From: Zonotrichia leucophrys gambelii
Taxonomy: Eukaryota; Chordata; Aves; Passeriformes; Passerellidae
DNA length: 64,000 bases
Direction: 5' to 3'
Assembly: GCF_028769735.1 (NCBI RefSeq)
Contig: NC_088178.1
Location: 30,342,357-30,406,356, forward strand
Shown here: positions 22,382 through 34,113 of the stretch, piece after piece
Position numbering within the stretch: position 1 is the first letter of the stretch
Layout: the number at the start of each line of letters is the position of its first letter
Program-made: the position numbers and the translations under genes
The notes under the pieces: model-generated
Told to the model about the DNA's origin: nothing
Databases searched by the model: none
Seen by the model: the letters and a program-made list of their open reading frames with translations, nothing else

Positions 22382-23560
22382 TATAAGGTTGGTAATTGTT
22401 TTTCCAAGGGCTCAATCAAAGGCACAGGGTCCTGGGCTCTGTGCTGAGGTCTCTGAGCCCCCTGGGCAGGGGCTGGAGCCCTCCAGGGCAGCCAGAGGGA
22501 TTTCCTGGCTTCCCAAAACTGATGGGAGTTCCCAGCCTGGCAGCTGGGACACAACGAGATGCAGGCTATCAAAACCAGCAGGAATTTTATCAGGGCTGAG
22601 CAGGGACCACAATGAGGGGCAGAAAGGCCAGTGAGCAGCGGGCACCTGAGGTAAATGTCCCAGAGCCAGCCTGGGAGTTAATTTGCTGCCTGGATTGTCC
22701 TGGCACGTCACATTCCGCATGCAATGTGCCTCCCGTGGCATTTCCCAGCTCCAGCCCAGCCTGGGAATCCTCGGAGCCTCTCCTGGCTCTTTAGGAGATT
22801 TTTGACTTGAAGCTGCATTTGTTTGGCTTGAAGCACTACGCCACAGGTCCCTGCAATTTGCATTTCAAACTTGGCAGAAGGCGAAGAAGGAAAATGCAGA
22901 AGGCAAATTCTGCCATTATCTCTGGGTTTCCGTGGGTTTATCGCTCCCACTCCAAACCCAGCGCGTCTCAGCAAGGCTGCCTTGGACTGATAAAAACAGG
23001 AATTTCACATTGCCAGAGCAAAATGGACCGATAAAAGAAGGAAGGAAGGGATAATGGGGGGAAGAGCGCCTACCCGTGCTCTGAAAGGATGCTCCAAAGT
23101 GAGGAGCCGGGCGGAAAATGGGAATTTTTAATTGTGGGAGGTGTTTCCTGAGGAGAGCCGGTGCAATCACAAATCCTGTATTTTTACTTGGCTATTCCTT
23201 GGACAATTCCTGGGATGTAAAACTTAATCCTCTGCAGGAGGGAGAGGGAACAAAATTCCATTTTTTTCCCCCTTGGAACTCTCAAAGCTGTGTTTAAACA
23301 ATAAACTTTATTTGGATCACAGAACCTTCAGCTCTCTGGACCAAACACACTCCCTGCCCATTCCTGGTTCTGTGCTCCCAGCTGGTGAGGTTCTGGCTCC
23401 TGGGGAGCCCAGGGTGGGTTATTATTTGCAGGTTATTTACATTTATTGTGCTTTATTTATATAGGATGAGTAAATCAGCTCCTGCCCCTGAAGCACACCC
23501 TGGCAGTGGGAACAAATGGGATTTACTGGGAGAACTGAGGGGGAACCAGAGCAGGGACAT
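22382..23560. other. Unique intergenic DNA
   Basis: No feature recognised. Confidence 0.5.
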
Positions 23561-23564
23561 TCCC

Positions 23565-24222
23565 GGACGTGGCCAGGTGAGCGCAGGGACATTTCCAGAG
23601 CAGGGACATTCCCGGGGCAGGGACATTCCCAGAGCAGAGACATTCCTGGGGCAGGGACATTGTGAGGACCTGCTCAGGTGAGTGCAGGGACACTCCCGGA
23701 CGTGGCCAGGTGAGCACAGGGACACTCCCAGGACAGGGACACTCCCGACATGCCCAGGTGAGTGCAGGGACATTTCCAGAGCAGGGACACTCCCGGACAT
23801 GCCCAGGTGAGTGCAGGGACATTTCCAGAGCAGGGACACTCCCGGACATGCCCAGGTGAGTGCAGGGACATTTCCAGAGCAGGGACACTCCCGAGGCAGG
23901 GACACCCCCAGGACAGGGACACTCCCGGACGTGCCCAGGTGAGCGCAGGGACACTCCCAGGGCAGGGACATTCCCAGAGCAGGGACATTCCCGGGGCAGG
24001 GACATTGTGAGGACCTGCTCAGGTGAGTGCAGGGACACTCCCGGACGTGGCCAGGTGAGCGCAGGGACATTCCCAGAGCAGGGACATTCCCGGACGTGCC
24101 CAGGTGAGTGCAGGGACATTTCCAGAGCAGGGACATTCCCGGGGCAGGGACATTGTGAGGACCTGCTCAGGTGAGTGCAGGGACACTCCCGGACGTGGCC
24201 AGGTGAGCGCAGGGACGCTCGG
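23565..24222. repeat. Minisatellite of splice-donor-like units
   Basis: About 660 bases of degenerate units combining CCCAGGTGAGTGCAGGGAC, ATTTCCAGAGCAGGGACA and TCCCGGACGTG, with a higher-order period: the block around GGACCTGCTCAGGTGAGTGC occurs three times. About ten units carry CAGGTGAG(T/C) on the plus strand. Cys/Pro-rich minus frames of up to 374 aa here are artefacts. Confidence 0.94.
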
Positions 24223-25079
24223 TGTCCTGGGAGGGTCCAGCACGGGAGGCACAGCTCGGTGCAGCAGGGGGAACTGTTCACCTGCACATGGCACTGCCAG
24301 GTGTTCCCGGGATCCTGCTTGTCCAGGAGTGCCTGAGCAGCGGTGGCACAACGCTGCTGAAATTCAGGAAAACAGCCTGGATCCCACAAAAATGACAAAA
24401 GGGGGAGAGGCGGAGGAGTGCCTGCACCCAGAAATGACAGAGGGACGTTTGGGAGCTCCTCCATCAGGAGGGTTTGACAAGGGATGGCTGGGGTCTGAGC
24501 AGGGCCAGGAGATGGATCCATGGTCCCTGTGGGTGCCTCCAGCCCACAGGAATGGCAGAGCCATCCCCACCTGTGCTGCTGTGGATTTACTGCGCTGTCC
24601 CCTTCCCCAGGGATCCATCCTGGATTTATGGCTGCGCTCAGTGACACTCCAGGGCCGTAAATAACTCTGCACCCACAATGCCTGACTTTGCTTTATGGGT
24701 CCCCATCAGTGATTAAATTACATTTTCCTGGATATAACTTTCACTGGGGAGGGACACACTCACAGAGAAAGGGCTGCCTGGGTGACCTTGGCCTTCAGCT
24801 TCGGGGGTTTGGCAAAAAAGGGTTTATAAAACACCAGGAAGAGCATAAAGGAAGTTCAGGGAGGGTAGGAGATGATTGCAGTCAACAGGAGGATGCGTTT
24901 CCTTCCTCCGTATGTTCTTAGAGGCATGGAATGGTTCTGGGCTCCCCCAGCGCTCCAAATGTCACTGGCTTTTCCTTTTCCTAAGAAAAATAAAGAGAAA
25001 AGGCTTTTTTTGTGTTGTTTTGGTATCTTTTTTTAAAGTGTAGAAAACAATCTCCGTTCAGAACCTTGGAAGAAATGCT
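24223..25079. other. Unique intergenic DNA
   Basis: No feature recognised. Confidence 0.5.
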
Positions 25080-26360
25080 CCTTTCTGCCAACAAAGGGAG
25101 GGTGGGAGCGCGAGGCAGCAGCAGCAGAGATTTCTGTTTGGGAAGAAAGGCCAGGAAAGCAGCGTAGCAGCAAGATTTGTGCTTATTAAAGACAGCACCA
25201 GGCCTCGAGGCAACATTTATTAGACACAGTCACAAGAGTCTGGTGTGGGATTTACCAGCGCCTATCGCCGGGAAAAATAACAGCTAATGAAGGCTGCATT
25301 TGTTCAAGGCAGTCAAATACCCATTAAAATTCCTGCTGGCATTTGCAGGTGGGGAAAGCAAGGGAATGCATGTTCCAGAGGGGTTGTTTGTTGGGAGCAA
25401 AGGGAAGCTGGGCCCTGTGGCACATCCAGAGGAGCTGGGGCTGCTCAGCTCCCTCAGGGGTTCTGCAGCCCCTGCCCAGCCCCGTTCCCTGCACTGGGAG
25501 GGAAGAGCTGCTGGTGCCAGGTGCTCGCTGGAATTGCCGTATGCAAGAAGCAAAATTGCCCAGAAAAATGTATCTTGCAGCAAAATTCTGTTCTGTTTAT
25601 AATCTATATATATGCGTATAATATTTATATATGATCCCCATTTAACTCCCTGCACACCAAGCACATTTTTGTTATCCCCACTGAGACCCTCAGAGCTGCC
25701 AACCCCACCCGTTCAAATCCTTTTGAATTCCGTTTGCAAAGATCTGTGCGGGGAGAAATTGAGCAATGAATTTAATTCTCGGTCAGTTTAACCCCAAGTA
25801 AGTATTTAAATCTAAGTAAGGATAATTACTAGAGAGGATCCTCTGGTAAAGGTGATGATTAAAGTGTTCTGGGGCACTTTGCACTCCTCCAGAATTTATT
25901 GTGCAAAGTGCCTTTTTCTAGAGGTGTATGAACTCAGAGCTGAAGATCCTGTAAGGGACACAGATGGTTAAACAAGTGTGAGACACAAAAATGAATTAAA
26001 AAATAAATAATCTCAAGGAATTCTTTAATCTCTCTTTAAGGCAGCGTTCCTTGCTCTCCATGTATTAATTAAAGCGTGGCCTGTCTGCTGAGCTTATCGG
26101 TACAAAGTCAGAGCTGTTCATATTCTCCTTTTCCGTGCTCCCTTTATTGGCTTTGCACCCGGGCACAGCAGCACCGCCGAGCCAATTAAGTGGCCGAGTG
26201 CAAGGTTTATTACACATGCTCAGAAATTAAATCCTCCAACACCCAGTAATGAGGCACCTTAAAATGCAACAGAGTGGGCAGGGGCAATCCATCAAAATAA
26301 ATCCAGCCTGATACTCTCTTTAAGGGTTTATGGGAACCATAAAGCCGGAGTAGGGCAGCG
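25080..26360. other. AT-rich unique DNA, possible conserved noncoding sequence
   Basis: Non-repetitive, rich in TAATTA-type motifs, especially 25740-26330 (GTATTAATTAAAGCG, CCAATTAAGTGG). No exon. Conservation cannot be judged from one sequence. Confidence 0.4.
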
Positions 26361-26564
26361 GTGATCAGAATGGAAACCCTCTGATTAAAATTCCCTGGGT
26401 TTCTCCTTCCTGGTGGGGAGGAGGCTCTGCTGGGCAGGGCAGGGAATCCAGGCTGGGCTCTGGGAAAAGCAAAGGGAATCCAGGCTGGGCTCTGGGAAAA
26501 GCAAAGGGAATCCAGGCTATTCCCGGGATATTCCTGATCCCACCTCCCACTCCAGCAGTGCAGA

Positions 26565-27058
26565 CACCAGGATATTCCTGGGATATTCTCAGGATAGTCC
26601 CAGGATATTCTCAGAATTTTCCCAGGATATTCCCAGGATATTCTCAGGATATTCCCAGGATATTCCCAGGATATTCCCAGGATATTCCCAGGATATTCCC
26701 AGGATATTCCCGGGATACTCCCAGGATATTCTCAGGATATTCTCAGGATATTCCCAGGATATTCCCAGGATATTCTCAGATTTTCCCAGGATACTCCCAG
26801 GATATTCTCAGGATATTCCCGGGATATTCCCATGATATTCCCAGGATATTCCCAGGATATTCCCGGGATACTCCCAGGATATTCTCAGGATATTCTCAGG
26901 ATATTCCCAGGATATTCCCAGGATATTCTCAGGATATTCCCAGGATATTCCCAGGATACTCCCAGGATATTCCCAGGATATTCCCAGGATATTCCCAGGA
27001 TATTCCCAGGATATTCTCAGGATACTCCCAGGATATTCCCAGGATATTCCCGGGATAT
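26565..27058. repeat. Minisatellite, 11-bp unit, about 45 copies
   Basis: Near-perfect array of GGATATTCCCA with variants GGATATTCTCA and GGATACTCCCA. Because 33 bases make 11 codons, several frames stay open and produce repeats of the type IFPGYSQD (up to 399 aa). There is no sign of a gene. Confidence 0.97.
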
Positions 27059-27278
27059 TCCTGCCCCGGCTCCCGGCCGCCCCGTGTGCCCCTCCCGGCT
27101 CCCAGCCGTGGGTCAGCAGCAGCTGGAGCAGTTCGGGATCGTGCCAATGTTCCCGAGGCGTTCTCAGGCCCTTTGGAGATGGAAACGCTTTCCCAGCCCC
27201 GTTTCCCATCACGCTTCTCCTGCTCAGGGACGATCCGGGCGGGAGCTGCTTCTCGGCGGGGTTGCCGTGGAAACGCGG

Positions 27279-27428
27279 GATGCTGGGGATGCTCTGGGGG
27301 TGGCTCTGTGCTCTGTGCCCCGGGAATGGATGCTGGGGATGCTCTGGGGGTGGCTCTGTGCTCTGTGCCCTGGGAATGGATGCTGGGGATGCTCTGGGGG
27401 TGCCTCTGTGCTCTGTGCCCTGTGCCAG
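27279..27428. repeat. 50-bp tandem triplication
   Basis: Three copies start at 27279, 27329 and 27379. Each reads GATGCTGGGGATGCTCTGGG and continues through GGTGGCTCTGTGCTCTGTGC with few changes, which suggests recent origin. Confidence 0.93.
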
Positions 27429-27464
27429 CAGAGCTGCTGGGCTCCGGAGGGTCCCAGAAGCCCA

Positions 27465-27645
27465 GACTGGGCTGGGCTGTGGGGGACCTCAAATCCCACC
27501 CAGGGACACCTCCCACTGTCCCAGGCTGCTCCAGCCTGGCCTTGGGCACTGCAGGGATCCAGGGGCAGCCACAGCTGCTCTGGGAATTCCATCCCAGCCC
27601 CTCATCCCCTTCCAGGGAACAATTCCTGCCCAACATCCCATCCAT
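27465..27645 (-). mobile_element. CR1 LINE 3' fragment
   Basis: Contains CTCAAATCCCACCCAGGGAC, CCTTGGGCACTGCAGGGATC and, at the right, GAACAATTCCTGCCCAACAT. That last piece is the single-copy form of the unit expanded at 9876-10172. Confidence 0.85.
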
Positions 27646-28019
27646 CCCTGCCCTCGGGCAGTGGGAATTGTCTCCCTTTTGTCCTAAGGCTGAAATGCCC
27701 CTGTCCCCGGGGATGTCACTGCTCAACCCTGCAGGGTTCCCCTCACAGAGCCCTTGAGGGCTCGCCCAGCTCTGCCTGAGCTAAATGAAGAATTGTTCCT
27801 TTCTTGCCAATAAACAGCAACGTGCGGGGAAAATCCATCCAGGAATTCATTGTAGGAGCTGCAGCACAAGAGGGACGATGTTTGCTCAGGGCAGCTGGTA
27901 ATTCACTGTGGAAAATTTGGTCATTCCTCTTTCTCTCTCCCCGAATAAAGTCAATTATTGTGAAATAAATACCCTTCCCCCCCCTTAAAAAGGAAAGGTA
28001 AGAGTTAGGAACAATACAG
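27646..28019. other. Unique intergenic DNA
   Basis: No feature recognised. Confidence 0.5.
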
Positions 28020-28340
28020 CCAAAATGTTTTATTTGGGCAATACAAATACAATCAAATCAAAAATATCACAGATTTTCATACATTAGTAAGAAGTTACTG
28101 TACACTTGAACAGTTGCCATTTTTTACAGCTAAACAAAGCTTTACCTTTATTAAAATGTATTTTCCTCTCACATAAAATATACACTTTGCACTGACGTAT
28201 TTTACATGGGACACCTCTCTGGGGAAGAACAGCTCACGAACAACACGACAGGGCCACCTTCTCTACCCCACACAAGAGCACACGAAGCGAGACACACTCG
28301 GGGCTGTCCCAGGGCTGTGGCTGCAGGAACCCTGCTCCTC
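28020..28340 (-). other. Candidate 3' end of an unannotated minus-strand transcript
   Basis: On the minus strand the sequence is UTR-like and carries two AATAAA signals (28147-28152 and 28029-28034). The second is followed by a U/G-containing segment (TTTTGGCTGTATTG). It is unique, AT-rich and not flanked by LTR ends. No coding exon is recognised upstream of it. Confidence 0.35.
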
Positions 28341-28375
28341 CTGGCCCCCAGGGCCCCATGCTCCACACTGCTGGG

Positions 28376-28800
28376 GTTGGTGGATTTTTGGGGTTGTTTG
28401 ATTTTTGGGGTCGGTGCGTTTTTGGGGTTGGTGGATTTTTGGGGTTGCAGATTTTTGGGGTATGTGGATTTTTGGGGTCGGTGGATTTTTAGAGTGGGTG
28501 GATTTTTGGGATCAGTGGACTTTTGGGGTCAGTGAATTTTTGGGGTGGGCGGATTTTTGGGATTGGCAGATTTTTGGGGTGGTGGATTTTTGGAGTTCAG
28601 TGGATTTTTATGGTTGGCGGATTTTGGGGGTAAGTGGATTTTTGGGATTGTCAAATTTTTAGGGTCAGTGGATTTTTTGGATTGGCAGATTTTTGGGTTG
28701 GGGGATTTTTGGAGTTGATGGATTTTTGGGGTTGATGGATTTTCAGGGTCAGTAGATTTTTGGGGTCAGCGGATTTTTCGGATTGGCAGATTTTTGGGTC
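28376..28800. repeat. Minisatellite, ~17-18-bp G/T-rich unit
   Basis: About 24 degenerate copies of GTGGATTTTTGGGGTTG with variants GGCAGATTTTTGGG. The Phe/Trp/Gly-rich plus frames are artefacts. Confidence 0.95.
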
Positions 28801-30059
28801 AGAAGAAGGGACTTTGGGCAGGGTGAGCACGGCTCTGGCGGCCCTTCCTGGGGTTCAGCTGCCAGGAAAGCCCTCCTGGATGTTCCTGTGCCAGGGTGGG
28901 AGTTTGGGGGCACAACACCACGGTGGGTCACCCCAAAGCTGCCCTGATCCCAGTGGAACTCTGGATCCAAGGGAACCAGGGGAAACCCTGGCACACAGAG
29001 CCAGGGGAGCCCTGCCGGGGTGCTGGGTGCCCCAACCACCAGGACAGACCCAGGAGGGGTGGAAGAGGTGTGGGAACAGCTCTGGATCAGCAGGAGGCTC
29101 CCTGGGAGCCCTGCAGGAACCGCTGGATGGTTTGGGATGGAGTTTGCAGAACAGATGCAGCAATAAATGCACTCACCCTAAGGGCTGGACGGAACCTGGG
29201 GTGAGCTGGGGACTCTGCCAACCTCAGGTGAAACAGATCAAAGAAAAGTGAATAGGAAATGTCACCGTGGTGTAATCCTGGAGAGGAGAAGCTCTGCTCT
29301 TAACCAAAGGAAAAACTTCTGGGAAAGGGATTTTCCTCCCTGCCCACATTACAGCAGTGAGGGGATGTCAACGAGTGGCTTTGGAAAAATCTCTGTGTAT
29401 TTTAAAGAGGATTTTATGGAATTGCAGGGAGGGAGATCTGTGGGACATGGGCACAGACACTCTGTGTGCTGCAGCATTTGGCCTGTAATGATCTGCCTTG
29501 GCCTGAGACCCCCCAAAAGGCACCAGCCTCTTCTGAGGGCTCGGGGGGCTCAGCAGCGCCTGGATCTGGGAATGTCAGCCCAAGCCGGGGGTCCCGAGGC
29601 TCCTCTCAGACCCCAGCTCCTCCCTCTGCTCCCCACAGAAACACCCTCCCTGCCCAGGCATCCTGCCAGGACCTGGGAACAGGGGCTTGTTCCTCTTCCA
29701 GAACCTCCTGCCATCCTCAGGAATAAGGCATCCGTTGAGTTGAGTTACTGTAAACCGCTTGTGAAAAACGAAAATCCTCACCGTGTCCTGGCACCCCGAG
29801 GGGACTCATTTAGAAATGAATAAAAAAGAGTAAAATATATATTTGTATATATATATATAATTATCCTTTGCTAATCGTAACACAATGTACAATCTGAACC
29901 TGATTTGGGAATAAAATACAATCCTGGGCAGAAACAGAGGGAAAAGGAGCTCAACACCTCCCGTTGTTTGTGCACTTACTGGGTTCAATGGCTTTGTCCT
30001 CTCTGGGGCTCGGGGTCCCTCGGGGAGCTCAGGGGTTCTACACCCCCAGGTTCCTCCTA
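28801..30059. other. Unique intergenic DNA
   Basis: A short (TA)n run lies at 29836-29860. The 191-aa plus frame at 29248-29823 has no recognisable domain. Confidence 0.5.
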
Positions 30060-30665
30060 TGGAGCCACATCCTCAATGGGAATGAGGGAGGATCCAATCC
30101 TCAGTGGGAGTGAGGATCAAATCCTCAATGGGAGCAAGGATCAGATCCTTACTGGGAATGAAAACCAAATCCTTAATGGGAATGAGGGAGGATTCCTCAT
30201 TCCTTACTGGAGTGAGGATTAAATCGTTACTGGAGTGAGGATCAGACCCTCCCTGTGAGCAAGGATCAAAGGCTTACTGGAGGAAGGATTAAATCCTTGC
30301 TGGGAATAAGGGAGGATCAAATCCTTACTGGAGTCAGGATCAAACCCTCCCTATTAGCAAGGATCAAACCCTCCCTGGAATGAGGATCAAACCCTCCTTG
30401 GGAGTGAGGATCAGATACCCCCTGAAATGAAGGTGAATACCTCCCTGGGAGTGAGGATCAAACCCTCCCTGGAATGAGGATCAAATCCTCCCTGGAATGA
30501 GTATGCAGCTCCCTGGAATGAGGATCAAACCCTCCCTGGGAATGAGCATGAATCCCTCCCTGGAGTGAGGATGAAGCTCCCTGGAATGGGGATCAGATCC
30601 CCCCTGGAATGAAGATGCAGCCCTCCCTGGGAGTGAGGCTCAAACCCTCCTGGAGTGAGGATGCA
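30060..30665. repeat. Minisatellite, ~16-17-bp units in higher-order blocks
   Basis: About 35 degenerate copies of GAGTGAGGATCAAA with CCCTCCCTGGAAT. The left part (to 30300) uses CCTTACTGG/CCTCAATGGG variants and the right part CCTCCCTGG variants. Confidence 0.93.
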
Positions 30666-31159
30666 GCCCCCTGCAGCCAGCCCCTGTGCTGGATTGTGGG
30701 GCTGACAGAGGGATGGGCACACACAGAACCAGCTCCCGGCCCTGGCTGGGCTGGGTGAGGAATTCCCAGCCCCAGGTGCCCCTGGTGGGAGCTGGGCCTG
30801 CTCCTGCAGCCCTGCCAGGAGCTCTGGGATGTGTTTCTGCACGACTGCTGCCGGCTGATGGAGTTTAAGTGGAATTTGATGCAGTTGGAGCGGCCCCAGC
30901 TGTGGGAATAGATGTCTGCAGCAGTGCAGGGGTGACCAGGGCACTGCCAGGGATTTGATTTCCTTGGATTCGCTTGGCTTGTGCTGCTGTCAGCTGTAAA
31001 CAAGCCAGCAGACAAATACAGGATGTGATCCTTCCAAACAGCCTGCTGGATGTGGCGCTGGAAGAGGGATTCTGGCAGGGATGGGCGGTGGGCATCGCCT
31101 GGAATGTGATGGAATGATGGCTCTGGAATGCTGAGAATTGCACATTTTACAGGAACACT
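30666..31159. other. Unique intergenic DNA
   Basis: No feature recognised. Confidence 0.5.
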
Positions 31160-31325
31160 TCCAGGCTGATGATCCAGAGCAGCTGTGGCTGCCCTGCATC
31201 CCTGCAGTGCCCAAGGCCAGGCTGGGATTGGGACTGGGAGCACCTGGGACAGTGGGAGGAGCAGGGGAGAGGAGCTGGGTGGGCTTTAAGGCCCCTCCCG
31301 ACACAAAGCATTCCATGATTTTGTG
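31160..31325 (+). mobile_element. CR1 LINE 3' end
   Basis: AGAGCAGCTGTGGCTGCCCT, CAGTGCCCAAGGCCAGGCTG, then GGGCTTTAAGGCCCCTCCCG and a decayed end near ATTCCATGATTTTGTG. Confidence 0.87.
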
Positions 31326-32727
31326 ATTACTCCTGGATTTATTATGAGTTCAGGCAAGAATTCACCTGTGAGGGAGCTGCCCGTGCTCCCACAGGGCTGG
31401 GGCTTGGCTTTGCCTTTCCCTGGTGTGTGGGATTGTCTGGGATAAACCCAGGAGTGTTTGTGGCTCTCACCCCCCCTCAGCTCACAGACCGGCAGTTTAT
31501 TAAGGGTTGGATCTGGTGGCTGAGTTTCCTTCAGCCCCATCATTAATAAAATCAGAATAAATTTATTTAACTAAGCTGAGCTTTGGGAAATTCAATAATT
31601 TATTTTTTTTACAGTTAAGGTGTGTGTGTGGGATATTCTTTAGAGGCTGGAGCATACGTGGAGTTTTTTATATTTGTGACTGAGCATTCCATGTGTCCTT
31701 GCTTTCCTTGGATCACTGGTGTGGCATTGACTCAGCTATGGAAATATTCTGGAATTGTTTAGGATTACCTGGCTTTCTTCACTGTGGGCCCCAGTCAAAC
31801 CCCTCCATTTGCAGCTTGATTTTATTCTTTCCCTGATTTCATTTAATGGTTCTGCCTCACTTTCTGCAGGGAGTGAGAAGGGGAGGCCAATATTTGCCAT
31901 GAATGAAAATGGAAATTCATAAGTCAACAGCCAGGGCCAGCCCTCCCTCTCAGCTACACAGACCCAGCAGGGTTTGCTTTGTTTAAAGCACCGAGGGCTG
32001 AACCTCTCTGATTCTGTGTTTATTTTAATAAGAGCATTGATGGCTGTGGGTGGCTGCCTCTCAGAGCACACGTGTCAAACCTGGCAGGTTGTTTCTGAGA
32101 GGATGGCTTTGGGCTGGATTCACCTCAGCCCTTCATTCTGCAGGAAAAGAACGCTGGCCTTCTGCCAAGGGGCTTTTTAGCACTTCAGGGATGGAAATGA
32201 GTGGGAAACACAGGTTTTCATTTATCAGCCTCCTGTAAATGGGCCCTGATTGAGCTTTCCCAAGGCAATATGATGGGATGGTCACTGGGGGAATGCAGAA
32301 GTGCAGAACTGGGAGCTGCTGAGCCAATGCTGATGTCCCATGGACAGCCCTGCGCCCACCAGGGAGGGAAGGGGGAACCCAATCCCTGGGAAAGCCCTTC
32401 TGCCTGTCACAGCCACCCGTGCTGCTAACAGCATTCCTGATGGCTGCTTCATCCTCTCCCCCCAGCCTGCTGCTGACCAAAGTCACACTTGGTCACAGTT
32501 CATGGATTTACCCCGGGGAACAAAGGGAGAGAACAGGGAGCACAGACTGCTGAGCTGCTGCTGAGGGCAACGGGGAAATCCATCAGGGAGCAGGCACGGA
32601 GCAGAGGGAGCCTGTTCCAGAGGGGAATTTGGTAATTCCAGAGTGAGGGAAGCAATTCCAGACACAGTTCCTGTGCTGCTGTGTCTCTGAGTCCCCTCAG
32701 CAGCCAGGCTGCCCTAGCTGGGTGGGA
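31326..32727. other. Unique intergenic DNA
   Basis: AT-rich at 31530-31700. No exon or transposon recognised. Confidence 0.5.
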
Positions 32728-32975
32728 TTGCCCCTTTTCCCCATTTCCCCATTTCCCCATTTCCCCTTTTCCCCATTTCCCTGCCCTGGGTGGGATTTCT
32801 CCATTTCCCCATTATTTCCCCATTTCCCCATTTCCCTGCCCTGGATGGGATTTCCCCATTTCCCCATTATTTTCCCATTTCCCCATTTTCCTTCCCTGCG
32901 TGGGACTTCCCCATTTCCCCATTATTTCCCCATTTCCCAATTTCCCCATTTCCCCATTTCCCTGCCCTGGAGGGG
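32728..32975. repeat. Minisatellite built on CCCCATTT with a ~60-bp higher-order unit
   Basis: Runs of TTTCCCCATTTCCCCATT are broken regularly by CCTGCCCTGGGTGGGATT. About four higher-order units. Confidence 0.93.
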
Positions 32976-33007
32976 CTCCCAGGGAGTGTGGAGGTCTCTG
33001 CAAGCAG

Positions 33008-33128
33008 AGGCAAGGCCAGGCTGGATGGGCTTGGAGCAGCCTGGAATGGTGGGATTTAGGATTTAGAGTCCCCCAAAGCCCTGGGTGGGATTTAGGGTCC
33101 CCCCAAGCCCAGCCCAGTCTGGTATTCT
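33008..33128 (+). mobile_element. CR1 LINE 3' fragment, internally duplicated
   Basis: AAGGCCAGGCTGGATGGGCT then two copies of GGGATTTAGG-type tail sequence and CCCAGTCTGGTATTCT. It directly follows the CCCCATTT array. Confidence 0.7.
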
Positions 33129-33237
33129 AAAAAGAAGAGGGAGCAGCTTTGGAATATTGAATTGTTTGGGCACTGGCCATGTGATCTGTGGAATTCCAGC
33201 AGCATGGAATGGATGGTGGGCAAAGACAGAGGTTAAC

Positions 33238-33330
33238 TTGTATTTTATTTTATTTTATTTTATTTTATTTTATTTTATTTTATTTTATTTTATTTATTTT
33301 ATTTATTTTATTTTATTTATTTTATTTTTC
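33238..33330. repeat. (TTTTA)n microsatellite
   Basis: About 18 pentamers, interrupted near the right end by TTTATTTATTT steps. Confidence 0.97.
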
Positions 33331-34113
33331 TATGTCAAACCCCTGAGCCAGGCCCTGCCGTTGGGTACTGTCAGCTCCCTGGAGAGCTCCAGACTGCCCT
33401 TGGTGTGCCAGGCAGGGATCAGCCTGCACAGAGAAGGGGAAATGGCTCTTGGTTCCCTCAGCTGTGCAAGCTGTGCCCATTTTCCCTGTCCTGATTTGCA
33501 GTTTTCCCCCCAGGAATGCCTTTGCCTGGATTCTCCCTTTCCCAGGGCTGCCCTGCACAGGTGGAGCTGCCTCCTCCCCACCCTGTCCTGCTCACTGCTT
33601 TTCCTGGTGAGATAAAGATTTTAACAAAACCTCTCCTCCAGATCCTGTCCCTGTTTCCCCCTGTGAAACATCCAGGGGTGTTGGGGTGAGTTATTAACAC
33701 AGTGAGATTATTGTGTTTATTCCAATTTCACTGCTCACAGCTCAGCACAAAGCCAGCACTGTCTCATAATCCCTAATAAATCACCTCAAAACCACACTTT
33801 CATTACTTGTCTGTGAGTATTTTTGTTTTTCTGGGCTATTTTTGGCTCTGATCTCTGCTGCATCATTCAGGTGTTGCTGTGTGTGGGCTGCTCAGTGCTG
33901 AGTTGGGTGTTTGGGGTTTCTTTATTGATTCCTTGGGGTTGTCTGGGGAGGTGGTGCTGGCCCCAGCCCTGTGCTCAGGGAAGGGATGCTGTGGGGTGGG
34001 AGCAGGTGGGTGCGCCCCAGGTGTGCCCCAGGTGTGTGCCAGGTGTGCCCCAGGTGTGCCCTGCACACCTTTCCTAGTGAGCAGAGGGATCCACACCCCA
34101 GCAAGGTGCCCCG
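33331..34113. other. Unique DNA with a short CCCCAGGTGTG repeat at 34012-34066
   Basis: The repeat holds about five units. It ends about 50 bases left of an LTR. Confidence 0.6.

Noticed and set aside
23565..24222. CRISPR-like array
   Set aside because: Units are degenerate and contiguous with no unique spacers, and this is a bird nuclear genome. It is an ordinary minisatellite.
23453..24647. Cys/Pro-rich minus frames of 227 and 374 aa
   Set aside because: They lie over the 23.6-24.2 kb minisatellite and repeat with its period.
26558..27757. 399-aa and 315-aa frames with repeated IFPGYSQD-type units
   Set aside because: They are products of the 11-bp minisatellite, in which several frames and both strands stay open. 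No splice or promoter context.
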